Source: Parasponia andersonii
Taxonomy: Eukaryota > Streptophyta > Magnoliopsida > Rosales > Cannabaceae
Assembly: GCA_002914805.1 (NCBI GenBank)
Contig: JXTB01000090.1
Location: 571,765 to 635,764, forward strand
Reading direction: 5' to 3'
Length of the DNA: 64,000 nucleotides
Shown: positions 44,971 through 56,730 of the stretch, in pieces
Layout of the letters: the number at the start of each line of letters is the position of its first letter
How positions within the stretch are numbered: position 1 is the first letter of the stretch
Notes under the pieces: generated by a model
The model's input: only the letters and a program-made list of their open reading frames with translations
Databases searched by the model: none
What the model was told of the DNA's origin: nothing
Position numbers and translations under genes: made by a program

Positions 44971-45429
44971 ACTACTATGTCTACCATGGGTGGTTCTCGT
45001 TATTTTGTGATCTTTGTTGATGATTTTTCTCGCTTAACATTAGTTTATTTGGTGCGTAATCAATCTGAGGTTTTTGACGTATATATCATATTCTCTAAAG
45101 TGCTTCAAACTCAATTTTCTCATACAATGAAAGCTTTTAGTTTTGATAATGCTCAAGGATACAAGCCTAGGGATTTCCTTACCATTCTCAAGAAAAATGG
45201 AACTATGTCAGAACATTCATGTCCAGGGACATGTCAACAAAATAATCGTGCTGAAAGGAATCTTAGACATATTTTGGACTTGATTTGTACTTTGCTTCTG
45301 TCTGACTGTGCTCCGAGAGCATTTTGGGGTGATGTTATACCCTTACTGTTGTATATACAATCAATTCCACTCCTTCTATTTTGCTTGTTACTAAGTCTCC
45401 ATATGAACTACTTTTTGGTAAGTACGTAG
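44890..45429 (+). pseudogene. Copia integrase core, broken
   Basis: The open part from 44977 reads MGGSRYFVIFVDDFSR...QSEVFDVY, then FSFDNAQGY (second catalytic Asp kept) and CQQNNRAERNLRHILD (catalytic Glu kept). Upstream, 'ASEPFDSNM-stop-SP' replaces the usual PFDLIHSDVWGP, so the first catalytic Asp is Asn and a stop follows. After residue ~125 the sequence drifts out of the family pattern because of a shift near 45350. Confidence 0.85.
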
Positions 45430-45460
45430 AAAGATTCTATACTTACAAATCTTATAGTTT

Positions 45461-45950
45461 TTGGATGTACTTATTATTTTATTTTTCTCCAACCTCATGA
45501 ACATAACAAGCTACTCTCGTTTGCGTTGTTTTCTTGCGTATGGCATTGAACATAAAGGCTTTCGATGTTATGATCCTATTTTCAAGCACCTTTGCGCCTT
45601 TTGTCATGCGGTGTTCTGGGGGTGCAAGTTGTTCTCTGAAATCTCTTATTTTCACGTGTCTAATTCTAGTACAAATTCATTCTTTTCAAATCCTACACTT
45701 GATCCTTTTTCCCTTAGATACACAACATGATGTTTTAACTGCAGTTCCTTCTGATGCATCTGATGATTTTATCGATCCGGCCTTAGCCGTCACTTGTTCC
45801 TATAATAATCCTCGTCGTTCTAAAAGAGTAAGTGAGCCCTCAACTCTTCGTAAAGATTATTATGATTACTTTGTTCTTGCCATTCTTCATGAGCCTTATT
45901 CTTTTCACGAGGATTCTTCTAACCCTTCTTGGCAGAATGAGGGATGAACT
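45461..45950 (+). pseudogene. Copia integrase C-terminal region, two overlapping frames
   Basis: The frame from 45461 carries LRCFLAYGIEHKGFRCYDP, the conserved CFLGYG..HKGYRCYDP segment, and ends at 45730. The family sequence continues in the frame of 45534-45947 with PRRSKRVSEPSTLRKDYYDY and EPYSFHEDSSNPSWQNE, the start of the reverse transcriptase region. A single frameshift therefore lies near 45730. Confidence 0.8.
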
Positions 45951-46560
45951 TCATGCTCTCACAAATACTCATGCTTGTGATACGGTTGATTTACCTCCTG
46001 GAAAAATTACAGTTAGTTGTAAATAGGTATATAAGATAAAGGCTCGGTCAGAAGACACTATTGAGCTGTAAGAAGCACGTCTTGTAGCTCATTCAAGAGT
46101 AGGGCATTGATTACGAGGAAATGTCTTTCTCAATGGAGATCTTACTGAAGAAGTATACATACAACCACCTCCTAGCTATGGTCATCTATCTCGCAAGATT
46201 TGTCGACTGCATAAGTCTCTATATGGCCTCAAGCAAACTCCTCGAGCATGGTTTGCGAAATTTAAATCTTCTACGGTTTTCTAGGGTTCCACTTCGCTAC
46301 TCATGATGCTGTCATGTTTGTTCGAAAGACAGATCAAAGTACGACTGTTCTTTTGCTCTATGTAGATGACGTGATTATCACTGGTGATGATGTAATCGGG
46401 ATTCAAGATCTTAAACGTACTCTTAATCAACAGCTTGAAGTGAAAGATCTTGGGACTCTTTGTCACTTTCTGGGACTTAGTCTTTCTTCTTCTTCAGATA
46501 GTTACTACTTGAGCCAAGCCAAATAGGTCTCTACTTTTCTCACTCGAGTGAACTTCACCG
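45951..46560 (+). pseudogene. Copia reverse transcriptase, with internal deletion
   Basis: The words LPPGKITVSCK, VYKIKARSED and EARLVAHSRVGH are followed at once by GNVFLNGDLTEEVYIQPPP, so about 60 residues, including the first catalytic Asp, are missing near 46110. The order then resumes: LHKSLYGLKQTPRAW, a shift, and LLLYVDDVIITGDDV (catalytic YVDD, about 46358-46370), QLEVKDLGTLCHFLGL and YYLSQAK. The sequence is lost shortly after 46560, where LTR sequence begins. Confidence 0.85.
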
Positions 46561-46574
46561 ACCGTAAATTAGCA

Positions 46575-46725
46575 TAAACTGTAAACTCACCATACCAATC
46601 ACTTAATCTGTGTAATTTGTAGTAATGGCTTGGTATTCTATCATATATTAATTATATTCTAAGTGCATATAAATAGGTGTCCTATTGTACCCTATTACTC
46701 ACTCAATACAATAAAATTTCTATCA
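46575..46725 (+). repeat. 3' LTR of the plus-strand copia element, 5'-truncated
   Basis: It matches the second half of the 5' LTR from 'ctcaccataccaatcac' to 'aaaatttctatca'. The TGTTAGAATC start is missing, so the deletion that removed RNase H also removed the start of this LTR. Confidence 0.7.
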
Positions 46726-48443
46726 GCATAATAGTAAGAAAACCCTGCTAGGTTATTGTTGTAGTGTCAAATTGAATTTGCTTATTCTGCAATATACCAT
46801 GGATTGTTTATAGTATGGCTTTGTCAATGCTGTTTTTATTGCCTTTCTTTCTTCTAGTTGCTGCGTCTTTTTTGCTTAATTTAATAAATTTGCTCGGGCC
46901 ATTTCATAGGTCCGGTTTCTAGAGTGCATGCCAACATAGTTAGGATACACTAAAATTTCTTAAATAAAAAATGAAAATAAAAATACAAAGCTTCGACTTT
47001 GAGTGACAAATTAGTAATAAAAATTGATTTATTTGATCTAAGATTTTACCGTTGGCTAATTATACATTGCCTTTTATAATACTTGAATGGCTAAGATTAC
47101 GTTTATGCTGGGGGAAAAAAGTTCCTAATAAATGAGTAATATATTGAAGTTTTTTTTTTCTTTTGAAGTTTAAATAAGGCAAAATCAAAAAATTGGTGTA
47201 ATTAAGCATGTTAAAAATTATATTGACGATCGAGATATATGTGATCTTAGACAACTATATCTATCTAGCATAATTTCTTGTATTACGTATGCATGTTCTT
47301 AGCTAATTTTGAAGGGACGCCGTACGAGTTCAGGTATGTTTAAAAAATAAAGTAGGGTTTAAACTTCTTAATATTTTTATTTGACGTCAACTAACTTTAA
47401 TTATGGATGTAAGAAAAGCATATAAAGAAAAAGAAAATATGTTTATTTTTATTTTATTTGTTTTGTAAACACTACACAAATAATATTAAACCCTTTTCAT
47501 TAGGTCAGTTTTTAATAATTTTATTAATTACGTAAACGAAACTCAAAAAATCTTCGATTGAAACTTTAAATATGGGAAGAAAAGAATGTGCTAATGGCTA
47601 ATGGCCAACATTAAGAGACTTTAAAATAGTTGAAGGTTTAGGCAATTATTTCACGGAAATCATGACTGAATATTTTTGTTTTTTGAAAAAATTATGATTG
47701 AATAATTTTAAGCAAGAAAAACTATAAATAGGCATGTAAGGGGGAAAAAAAATATAAAACCATCATTAATTCTTCCTAGGTATCTGTCTCTGTGAGACAA
47801 AAATGAATAGGGGCAATCGTTTCATTTATGCGTTTGTTTTAATTTTATCTACTCAAGCCTCCTTCAACATTCGGGTCAGTTGAGCATGTGAAATTAACAA
47901 CACACCACTTTTTATTGTTTTTGTTGCTTTTTTTTCAAACTTAATTAGAATGAAGAATTCGAATTTAGGACTATCTACATTGATAAGATATGCATACAAC
48001 TTTTTGTTGAATTAGATGGTTTAAAGTTATAAAAATTAAGCTTATGTAATCTTTATAAATGTAGAAAGAGCAAAGAGAATATCTTTTCCTGCTATATTTT
48101 GAGATGAAGGGTCAATAGTTCGTCTCTAATTAAGACTTTACATTTATAATCATTTTGTATTATGACAAAAGATATTAGCAGACACTGTATTTATTGTTAT
48201 GTGTATAACTTAATCGCAATTAGCCACCGACACATACACATAAACCCCCACACACACCAGCACTCAAAATTAGCCAAAGTTATTCATTTATTTATTTATT
48301 ATTATTATTATTTTTGCCTAAACACACCAAAGTTATTTATTGGGTTGATGATTAAAAATATATAGCAATATTTTAATCTTTTACATAACTAATTACAAGA
48401 TTTTCTCTCTCTCTCTCGGGAATGTTGTTTAATAAAATCATTC
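46726..48443. other. AT-rich intergenic stretch
   Basis: No gene. Short simple repeats include (TTA)n near 48300 and (CT)n near 48403. Open frames at 47060-47254 and 48162-48365 look like chance. Confidence 0.4.
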
Positions 48444-48560
48444 GATGCTAATATACAATAGATACATCTCAAGATGGTACACTATTATACTATTCGGTGA
48501 GCTTGATGCTAATGTACAATAGATACATCTCAAGATGGTACACTATTATACTATTCGGCG
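48444..48560. repeat. 61-bp tandem duplication
   Basis: GATGCTAATATACAATAGAT starts at 48444 and GATGCTAATGTACAATAGAT at 48505. Each continues through CATCTCAAGATGGTACACTA to CTATTCGG with only a couple of differences. Confidence 0.9.
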
Positions 48561-48631
48561 GCAAGCTCAGCTACATATATAAAATGTATGCGCATTGTTC
48601 AATTAATTTCTCTTTTTTGTAGCGACTCAAC

Positions 48632-49168
48632 TAGAGGTGACAAAACAGCCAATTTGTGACCAGTTATTGTGGCCTGCAGATCGGCTTAGCTATAGAAATA
48701 GGTTTAGCTTGGGTCTAGATATTTAGGCTCATCGGATTGGGTTGGCTCAGCTCATTAAAAATAATATTTTAAAAAACTTTTTTAAGTAAATTTAAATATA
48801 AAATTTTTTTCAAAAATTATAAATATATATTCGTTCATTTTTTTTCTACATTTTCAAATTTCAATCTAATTTTAAATAATTTTCTTAAGATTTTTATTTT
48901 AAACTTTTTTTAAATCAACTATTCAACTTATATACTTTTAGTTTATTTAATCATTTAAAAATTTTATCAATAAAAAAAATGTACAACTAATATTTTTAAT
49001 ATACAATTAATTACTTCAATTTATAATATTTTTAACAAATTATACAACTAATAATCTTATTTTTTAAAAAAAAATTTTCAGTTTAGGCCAAAACGAGCTG
49101 ACACGGGCTAGTCCGTTTTGGCCCGTTCCGGGCTAGTGAGTCAATTCTTGGCCATTTTGTTACCTCTA
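48632..49168. mobile_element. hAT-type non-autonomous element (MITE), 537 bp
   Basis: The left end is TAGAGGTGACAAAACAGCC; the right end in reverse complement is TAGAGGTAACAAAATGGCC. GACTCAAC occurs at 48624-48631 and again at 49170-49177, an exact 8-bp target duplication with one extra base before the second copy. TAGAGG-type ends and 8-bp duplications are diagnostic of the hAT superfamily. Just inside the ends are GC-richer segments (GGGTTGGCTCAGCTC; GGGCTAGTCCG); the core is extremely A/T-rich and non-coding. Confidence 0.85.
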
Positions 49169-49177
49169 AGACTCAAC

Positions 49178-50814
49178 ACAAATACAAATGAACATTATAT
49201 AAGTGACCTTTTTTTAAGCTAAAAAACACAAATTTGTGTGGTTAAAAGTAACATTTAGTCGGACTTTTCCTTTTTTGTCGTCTTTTTCATCTACAAATAT
49301 TAGTGTTTACGTAGTCATAACAAGTCCCTAATACTTTTAGTTATCCAAGTTCCATATAATGATGATGAAATACTTTGACACTGAATGTATTTTTAGTCAA
49401 ATAAAAATATATTTTTTGTGAATAAAACTTTTATGTAGCCGCAGACTCCATAGTTCTTTTAGGTGGCAATATTCTGTTACAAACATGATTCTTTACTTTT
49501 AGCTATAAATAGTATTGTGACTGAATTCCAAAAGGAAGAAGGAAAGTGAGTGGAAAAAAAAAAAAAAGAAACAAAATTAGATTAGAGGATGATTTAGGAA
49601 TAATTTGTAGTATACTTAGCAATTAATATTCAAATTGTAGATTTTAATAAAGACAGTGGTTTTAAAAATAGTGTAGAGAAAATACACGGAGAGAAGTGAG
49701 CATAGAGCCACTATCTTCTAATTAATCAAATATGTAAAATACAAACCCACCGAAGAGGACAAAGAAATTAGTTAAATACATATTATTTGTTATAGGAGAA
49801 TGGTCAATTTTTTAAAACTATTAAAATAAAGTCTAGTTTTTTATAATTGTTTCAAATTATATCTGAGTAATATACTGCATAACTCTCATAAATTAATAAT
49901 CGCGATAACATATTATTATTTGGGTTGCCGTCTCAATTTGGTCCAATTAATAGACTAAATCAATAAAGTCGATAAATTTATAAGATAATACATAGGCGAG
50001 GATAAAAGTTGCATTTTCCATAGTTTTTGTTTTCCCTGCTTACAAACTGTAGGGGTTTTGTTTGTTAAATGTTCATATTCAAATTAATCTTCGCTATTTA
50101 AATAAGTATATTAAATTACTAGTTTGACTAAATAAGAAAATTAGAACAAATAAGAGAATATTTTTACTAAAATGCCATTTTAATGATTTTTAATTTACTC
50201 GACATTTTTCTACTAAAAATAATATATTTATAGATCATTAATCAATTTTGACTATATTTTAAAACATGTAATGAAGAAAGGGATAAACTAAAAATTATTT
50301 ATAAAATTAGGATTTTTATTTGATAAAAAATTTAAAATTCTAAATTACCTCCCAACTCGACCACGATTGAAAATTATCTTGGTCAAAATTTTTTTGATCA
50401 TGTATATGGAGGCAATAGTGAAGGAGAAGATACCTGCAAAGGCAATCGATCATATTAAACTGAATTCATCGGTTGAAATTTTTCAAATGAGATCAAAATT
50501 TTTTGACTGCCATTGGAAAATCAGTTGAAACGGTCGAGTTGGCATTAGAATAAGTTCAATCAGAGTGAAAACTTTCATACCCTAGTTGAATGATGGCACG
50601 ATTGGGATCTATATTGGGATTGGTAGTAATGGTAGGGTACCGGAGATGGTTGTGGTAGTAGGTACTATAGGTGACGGTAATATCAAAAGTAGTTTGAATA
50701 TATTAGAAAAATATATATTTTAGAGTTCGTTAAAAATTGGGTATCTAACTTGATGTGTAATATAACAATGAATGTTAGTTTTATAAACATTTATATATTA
50801 TTCTACTTTTTTTT
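49178..50814. other. AT-rich intergenic stretch
   Basis: No gene. The part at 50360-50700 is less A/T-rich, with repeated 'gatcaaaatttttt' and 'ggttgaaat/agttgaaac' words and a GGTAGTAATGGTAGGG stretch. It looks like decayed LTR or other repeat, but no ends can be assigned. Confidence 0.4.
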
Positions 50815-52215
50815 TACCATCGTGAGGGCCTGAAAATACCACTTTGGTGTAAATACCCTAGATTTGATTGTCATCGATCTTCCCTAAGAGATGCTTTTAA
50901 TCCTTTAACAAGCAGGCTACCAAGAGCTCTGATAAAAGTGGCAAACCTTTTCTTGAATGGATGTCGGGATTGGGATGAACAATTGATTATGAAACTTTTT
51001 GATAGGGATATCGCCTGTGACATTCTGAAAGTCAAACCCTCCCAATTCCAAGAGAAGATATGTTAATTTGGAAGGGCTCTTACTCAGGAGAACTCTTTGT
51101 TAAAAGAGCTTATTGGCAAGATCAAGAGACTCGTTTCACTGGAGAGGAGGAGATTTGGAAGATCCTGTAGAAAGCAAAAATCCATGAACGTCATAAAATC
51201 TTGATGTGGAGGATTTTAAAAGACAATCTTCCTACAAAAGAAAAATTAGCAAGAGTTTTCAATACGGAAGACACGATTTGGCCACTATACTCTCTTAGCA
51301 GAGAAAACCCTTTACACTTATTCAAAGATTGCATCTTTGCTAGAATAATTTGGTTTGGATCAAAATGGGCTATGCAAGTTGACCAGTATAATGGGGGAAC
51401 CTTCAAAGTTTTCTTATTATGGGTTCTGAACTAAGTGCAAGCATCAGGAAAAGATGACCTCATTTGCTTCTCTGCCTGTGTTTTTTATGCCATCTGGAGA
51501 GCTGGAAACAATTTGGTCTTCAAGAATGGTACAATTGACCTGATCCAACTAAGAAAAGATTGTCACAGTACATATCTGGAGATGAGTCTTTTTAGAAAAT
51601 TAGATGAGCCTCCTGGAACTTTCATGGAACTGTCAGATGGACCTTAATGGAGTCTCCCAGAAATAAGATTCATAAAGATGAGCATGGATGCCTCTTTTGC
51701 AGAAAATAGATGTGGGTTTGTAGGTATTTTTAGAGATGTTGCAGGGAGTGTTCTACTTCTCGCCTTCCAAAGTGGAAGTGTAAATTCTCCGTTTGAAGCA
51801 GAATACTTGGCAATTCAGTTGGCCTTGATTTGCTCTCTAGAGAAAAGATAGAGTAGACTAATTGTAGAATCTGATACAATTATTCTGATGAACTTTCTGC
51901 AAAATAGGAAGCGTCTCCCATAATGGAAATCTTTTGCTATTTTCTGTAATATTGTTAGTCTTTGTAATTTGTTTGATTATATTTCTTTCGTCCTTTATCC
52001 CAATATAAGTTAATGCTATAGCAGATTTCTTAACTAAGTGGTGTTACATCATTGCGAATTCTGGGTCTTGTAGCCTTGGGGAGGTACCCTAGGTGTATGT
52101 CACTTGTTTCTAGCTTTTAATTGATATTTTGTCTATCAGTAGAAAAAAACTAAATAAATAAAAGCTAATTGATATTTTGTCTATCAGTAGAAAAAATAAA
52201 TAAATAAATAAATAA
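50815..52215 (+). mobile_element. 5'-truncated LINE (L1-type) 3' end
   Basis: Only the end of ORF2 survives: a reverse-transcriptase zinc-binding segment, then an RNase H domain, then a short 3' untranslated region and an (AAAT)n-like tail ending near 52213. The 3' end contains two copies of 'attgatattttgtctatcag' (about 52119 and 52168), each followed by an AAATAAA tail, as if the tail end was duplicated. Plant L1 LINEs with this domain order are common. I see no target-site duplication. Confidence 0.8.
50930..52090 (+). pseudogene. LINE ORF2 C-terminal part: zinc-binding and RNase H domains
   Basis: After a frameshift near 51060, the frame from 51201 reads MMWRILKDNLPTKEKLAR, then HLFKDC, ARIIWFGSKWAM (zf-RVT type; the first Cys pair is lost). 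In-frame stops stand at 51432-51434 and 51645-51647. The RNase H domain follows in the same frame at about 51675: MSMDASFAENRCGFVGIFRD (first Asp), FEAEYLAIQLAL (Glu) and LIVESDT (Asp). All three key acidic residues are still present, although the frame is broken. Confidence 0.8.
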
Positions 52216-52786
52216 GAGAGTTATATGGTGAAAATTTGTCTGCTTTCTTAAAGTATTTTAAGAAAAACATAGAAGGCATCGATCATTGGAATTATTTAAG
52301 GTACATGGGATCGATGTCATTGTAGCTTTAACATAAATGAGGGTTTTCAATGTATTTTTATGTGAGCGTCCATTTTTACGCCTGATTTTAAAGAATATCC
52401 ACTATGAAAGCTTTTAATAAATGTGTAAATCTATCAATCCTCATTCTTAATTACTAGCCACATAAATTAATTTACTACCATCTTATATACACAACAACAG
52501 ATATATACATAGGTCACACCTTTTTTCTTTTGGAGTAAAAACATAGGTTCAGACATTTATTATGTAATTTTAACATTATATTCTGCTTTTAGTAAATGCA
52601 CAATTCCTATTACATATTCGTCTTGACGAGCGACTATGTATTTGGAACAGAACTTGTACGAGGCGATGCAAAGAAACTTATCCATATGATTGGACAAAGG
52701 GAGTTTGCATGTTTATCGGAAGGAAAAGACGATGTTTCTGCTACATATAATTGATTGATGTTTATGTACTAATAATGCATTGCGCA

Positions 52787-52849
<63 letters not shown>

Positions 52850-53910
52850 CTGAGGTACTTCTCTTGATACTATTAATAAATTATGTTAGCATATTTGACC
52901 AAGGAAAGGATTCATGAATGCAATATATTTTAGGTAGGGACATATTAATCAGGAAACAAAACTAAATATATTCAAACAAACGATTTAAAAAAAATTTTAA
53001 GTGGGGGCATGTTTGCATGTAAAATTGAGGGAAATCTTTAATTTTAAAAAAGTAGAGTTTGGGCATATGCTCAGCCGTGCGTACAAGAACCCTTACCCAT
53101 CACCCAACCAAAAAAAAAAAAAAACCCACCCTCAATTTGTGTCCATCCACTAGAGTACTCTTGCCGTGTCATTTAAGAATTATGACTGACTGACTGAAAC
53201 TTTTAGCATAATTTACTGTGTAAATAACTGTGCAGGATATTATTTAAAAGAAAAATAAATATGAAAAAAGCATAAATCAAAAAAGACTAAAAGCAATCAC
53301 AGTAGAATATGAAATTGTGTATAATTTTTTTTTTCTGAAGAAAAATTTGGACACAAAATTTTATCTTGCAAGTGGTCGCAAAGTAGTCAGATTGAGTGAA
53401 ACTTGTAGTCCCTTCATTCCAACCTAATACAATGATTCATAGCGCACGATAATAATAGAATTTAAATGACTGTGTACTATAAGTTTTTTTTTTTGAAAAA
53501 ATACATACCAAGAATAAATGGAACATTTATTTTAAAGGAATCAAAAAGAAATTTGATTTATGTATAATCTTATTTCATAATTGGTCGCATACTTAGTCTA
53601 ATTGAGTCTTATTCCAGTCTAATGGGATAAATTATTGTGTTGGGAAATGATAGAATGTAAATTGTTGTGTAGGATAATTTAATTTCTTTAGAAGTTCCTA
53701 GTAATAGATGATGCATAAAAACGCATAAATCAACAAAGCAATCATAATATACGGTAAATTATTATGTAGGATAGTGTAGTGTGTTATAAAAGAATGAAAA
53801 AAAGGTAGGATATAAAATCGTATCTCATAAGTGGTGGCCAAATTGGTATAATAGAGTGAAACTATAATATTACCGTGCAAAATGATAATAGATTGTGAAT
53901 TTTTCAATTG
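52216..53910. other. AT-rich intergenic stretch with a long (TA)n tract
   Basis: No gene. The (TA)n is listed separately. Poly-A runs lie at 53110-53123 and 53326-53335. Two related 'tattgtgtagga(t/g)a' segments (about 53650 and 53758) hint at old local duplication. Confidence 0.4.
52793..52849. repeat. (TA)n microsatellite, about 28 units
   Basis: An uninterrupted alternating TA tract, the longest in the window. Confidence 0.92.
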
Positions 53911-53914
53911 GATT

Positions 53915-54140
53915 AGGAATGGGCAATTCGACCCAAAACCGTGTAAAATATTAATAGAATATTGGTGTTAAGACGAGTCAATACGACATAATTAATAACG
54001 ATTGATAAACGTATCTGAGTTGGCACACCATAATAAATAAATAATTCTAAATGACATAATTCTAAATGACATGATATATGACACGACAGACACGAATATT
54101 AAGTACGATATGCGCAATTAAAAAAAATAATTAGTTTGTA
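53915..54140. mobile_element. Remnant of a common plant repeat with ACACGAC words
   Basis: Phrases such as GGGCAATTCGACCCAAAACC, GAGTCAATACGACATAAT and ATGACACGACAGACACGAAT are worn versions of the 'cgacacgaacacgaca' type plant DNA-transposon repeats. 42480-42690 carries a related segment. The 'ctaaatgacataattctaaatgacatga' stretch is a short tandem repeat. Ends are not defined. Confidence 0.45.
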
Positions 54141-55324
54141 AAAAATATATTTATTTTAATTTTTGGGCATAATATTAACAAAATAAATATTAAAAATTAG
54201 AGAAAATTAAAATTAAAATATTTTCTAGGACAAAATAGCATATATTATAAATGTTACATCAATTTCTAAGTTTTAAAGTAAAAAGGTTTCAAAATTTAAT
54301 AACTTTAGGCCAAATGTTTAAATATATTAACAATCTAAGGCAAATTTCACTTCCAATAAAAAATCCTTAAAATGTTAAGAAATGAAAATACAGTTTTAGT
54401 ATGTGCCAATTATAACTATTGAGTTATATATTTTGATATAATTTTGGTAGACCACAGTTTAATTAGAATATACTTTAATTATGAAAATTTAAAGTAATTA
54501 TCGTTTCTTATGTACATTCTAATATTTTTAATTTAGATTTATTTTTATTACATTTATCTCATTGTTCAAAGAATTTCTTTTTATTATATAATAATTAACA
54601 GTTCATAATTCATAATTACTTTAAAAAAATATATGTCAAATAATTTTAAAATAACTAAATTTAAAAAAAATAATTTAATAATAAGCACGATTATAGAATA
54701 AGAAAAATAAGAATTTACAAATAGAAATAATTAAGCTTGAAATTATATATAAAATAAATAAAATTAAATACAAGATAATATAATAAAAATAACCACGATA
54801 AGGCATGGAAATAATAGAGTAATTAAAATATGTGTAATTAGTACGAAAATAACATAATATTAGAAAATACCACGGCTACGCATAAAAATAACGTATTATC
54901 ATAAATAAGCATAATCAGGCATGAAAAATAGTATGACATAGGCTTAGCATTCAATTCCCTGGGAGTAGGGTATGATATGGGCTTCGCATTCAATTCCCTT
55001 GTACGGTTCAGGCAGGGTACGACTTCTATTGTGCTTATATATGTATATATGTAATGTGGGATATGGATGATGTCCCGCTTGGGAGAAAAAACAAAAAAAG
55101 GGACTAGTCTCGTTAACCATCTTGGACCGTTTATTTCAAATGCAAAAAGATCCAACGGCTTACAATCTTTGGAGAATAAAACAAAATTTTAGGGGCACTG
55201 GAATGATGACCGATAAAATATGAGTGAAAAAAGAAAAAAAGTGAAACATTAAATGCAATTCATTTATATTGGCAAGCAAGTCACTTCATCATGGAGTGAC
55301 ACTAATGCATAGTCAGAAGGCCCT
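54141..55324. other. AT-rich stretch with a 39-bp duplication
   Basis: No convincing gene. 54141-54850 is extremely A/T-rich. A 105-codon minus-strand open frame (54838-55155) includes the duplicated 39-bp unit and has no recognisable domain. Confidence 0.4.
54932..55009. repeat. 39-bp tandem duplication
   Basis: TATGACATAGGCTTAGCATT (54932) and TATGATATGGGCTTCGCATT (54971) each continue with CAATTCCCT. The two units differ at a few bases. On the minus strand the repeat encodes RELNAKPISY / RELNAKPMSY. Confidence 0.85.
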
Positions 55325-55436
55325 CTTCTATTTTCTTTTTCTTTTTCTTTTTCCCCTGAAATAAAGCTAGTTATGCCATTAAATAAGAGGAGACAAATCT
55401 TTTAATACAAAACTGGCAATACATACTGGCGTTTCA

Positions 55437-55750
55437 TCAAGCCAAAACGGAACAGAAAGCAAAAATAGCTAGATTATGGGCGACTTCATTTCTTTGAGAG
55501 GGAATATGACTGAAACTAATAATACCCAAACTCGCACTAAGATTCAAAATATTCATAATGAGAGGAAAATTAAGTGAAACTTCATCTTGATACTTGATAA
55601 CCGAAATCGCATTCAAAAAGTCACTTTCAATGTCGAGATTATTGAAATTATGGGCCAAGGTAACCTAAAGAGCTTCACAAATCATATGGCACTCAGATAG
55701 GAAAGGATCAAAGCAGCTATAGCATCTCTTAAATAAAGCCCTCGCAACCT
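55437..55750 (-). pseudogene. LINE RNase H domain fragment
   Basis: The minus-strand frame from 55658 reads NNLDIESDFLNAI (catalytic Asp context 'ESD'), then ISFSHIPSQRNEVAHNLAIFA, the R-x-x-N-x-V-A-H-x-L-A end of RVT_3 RNase H domains. Both key motifs are legible. Upstream acidic motifs are lost in decayed sequence. Confidence 0.75.
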
Positions 55751-56049
55751 AACTGCATCAATCCCCATTAAGTGTGATCTTCCTTTAGTAGAAGCATTAA
55801 CATTTACCTTTAATCTTCCTAGTGCAGGAGGGTGCCAGTGCAAATCGATGCTGGGAGACTAATAGTGAGAATTGGCATCCTTACCAGAGGAAAGACAATG
55901 GTACTAAGTGAGCCAAAGTCCAGAATCTTCTAGGAGCTTTGTATCAGATACACACCGACTTCCATGAAAAAAAAAGAGTATTTTGGTTGTGTCAAACAAA
56001 CTAGGCTATGATAGCCCAAAGCTCAAAATCCTGATTAGAGTAAGTATGA

Positions 56050-56730
56050 TATAAAATGCAGGACAAAATCAGCAAACTTGCCACTTTTAAAAGCATGCAT
56101 CTTAATCCAAAAGAGACTTTTGCTCCAATAGTCCAAGGCAAAGGGACAAAGAGTAAGTGCATGAAGAGTAGTTTCATCTTTGACGAGGCAACAGGCGCAC
56201 ACTATATAGTACAGTCGATTCTTCTTCTTACTAGATTTAACCGAGTAAGAAGGATATCACGATACGATCGCCAAATGAAGATCTTTATTTTATTTGGCAA
56301 ATTCAGGTATCAGAGAAAACTCCACCATTTCTGAGTCTTACCATTGTCGAAGGGACCTACACACTGCTGCTTGTATATTATTAACCGATAACAAGATTTG
56401 ATGCTAAAAGTCCCTTTGTTGTCGTAATGCCACATAATACAATTAGCTGGTTGAAAGCAAGAATAGCTTCAAGGTCTGCTATCTAGAATGTATTTTTAAT
56501 CTTTTCCATATTCTAAGTGCCAGATTCAAAGATCAGCTCCCCCACAAACATATTAGCATTCTCCCAAGTCGTTTTCGTAATTGGCTTTAAAAAAACTTGG
56601 TGGGGAAGCCAGTAATTTTTAAAAGCATACACCGACTTACCATTTCCAATTCTCCGATGGATTCTTCCGTTAAGAGCACTCATTTCCCAAATAAGTCCTT
56701 TCCATATAGTTGACAAAGCCCGACCAGTAT
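56050..56730 (-). pseudogene. LINE reverse-transcriptase zinc-binding region
   Basis: The minus frame 56716-56513 reads MSTIWKGLIWEMSAL, GRIHRRIGNGKSVYAFKNYW, the linker that precedes the zf-RVT domain. Between 56334 and 56056 fragments such as PNKIKIFIWRSYRDILPTRL and the following 'RRRIDC' mark the zf-RVT domain across frameshifts. The segment begins where the insertion at 56731 ends the other half. Confidence 0.75.

Larger units (their letters stand above)
40422..46725 (+). mobile_element. Degenerate Ty1/copia retrotransposon, plus strand, internally deleted
   Basis: It is bounded by related LTRs (40422-40652 and about 46575-46725). The coding part lies at about 43500-46560 in the order gag, zinc knuckle, protease, integrase, reverse transcriptase. 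RNase H and the end of the reverse transcriptase are missing: the frame runs from the reverse transcriptase straight into LTR sequence. About 2.8 kb between the 5' LTR and gag (40655-43490) has no copia coding sequence and probably contains other insertions. The protein words resemble plant Ale/Retrofit-type elements; that is an inference. Confidence 0.8.

Noticed and set aside
54838..55155. A 105-codon minus-strand open frame with a repeated RELNAKP word
   Set aside because: The repeated word comes from a 39-bp tandem duplication; no recognisable domain and extreme A/T flanks.
56056..56334. A 92-codon plus-strand open frame
   Set aside because: Antisense to the zinc-binding region of the minus-strand LINE.
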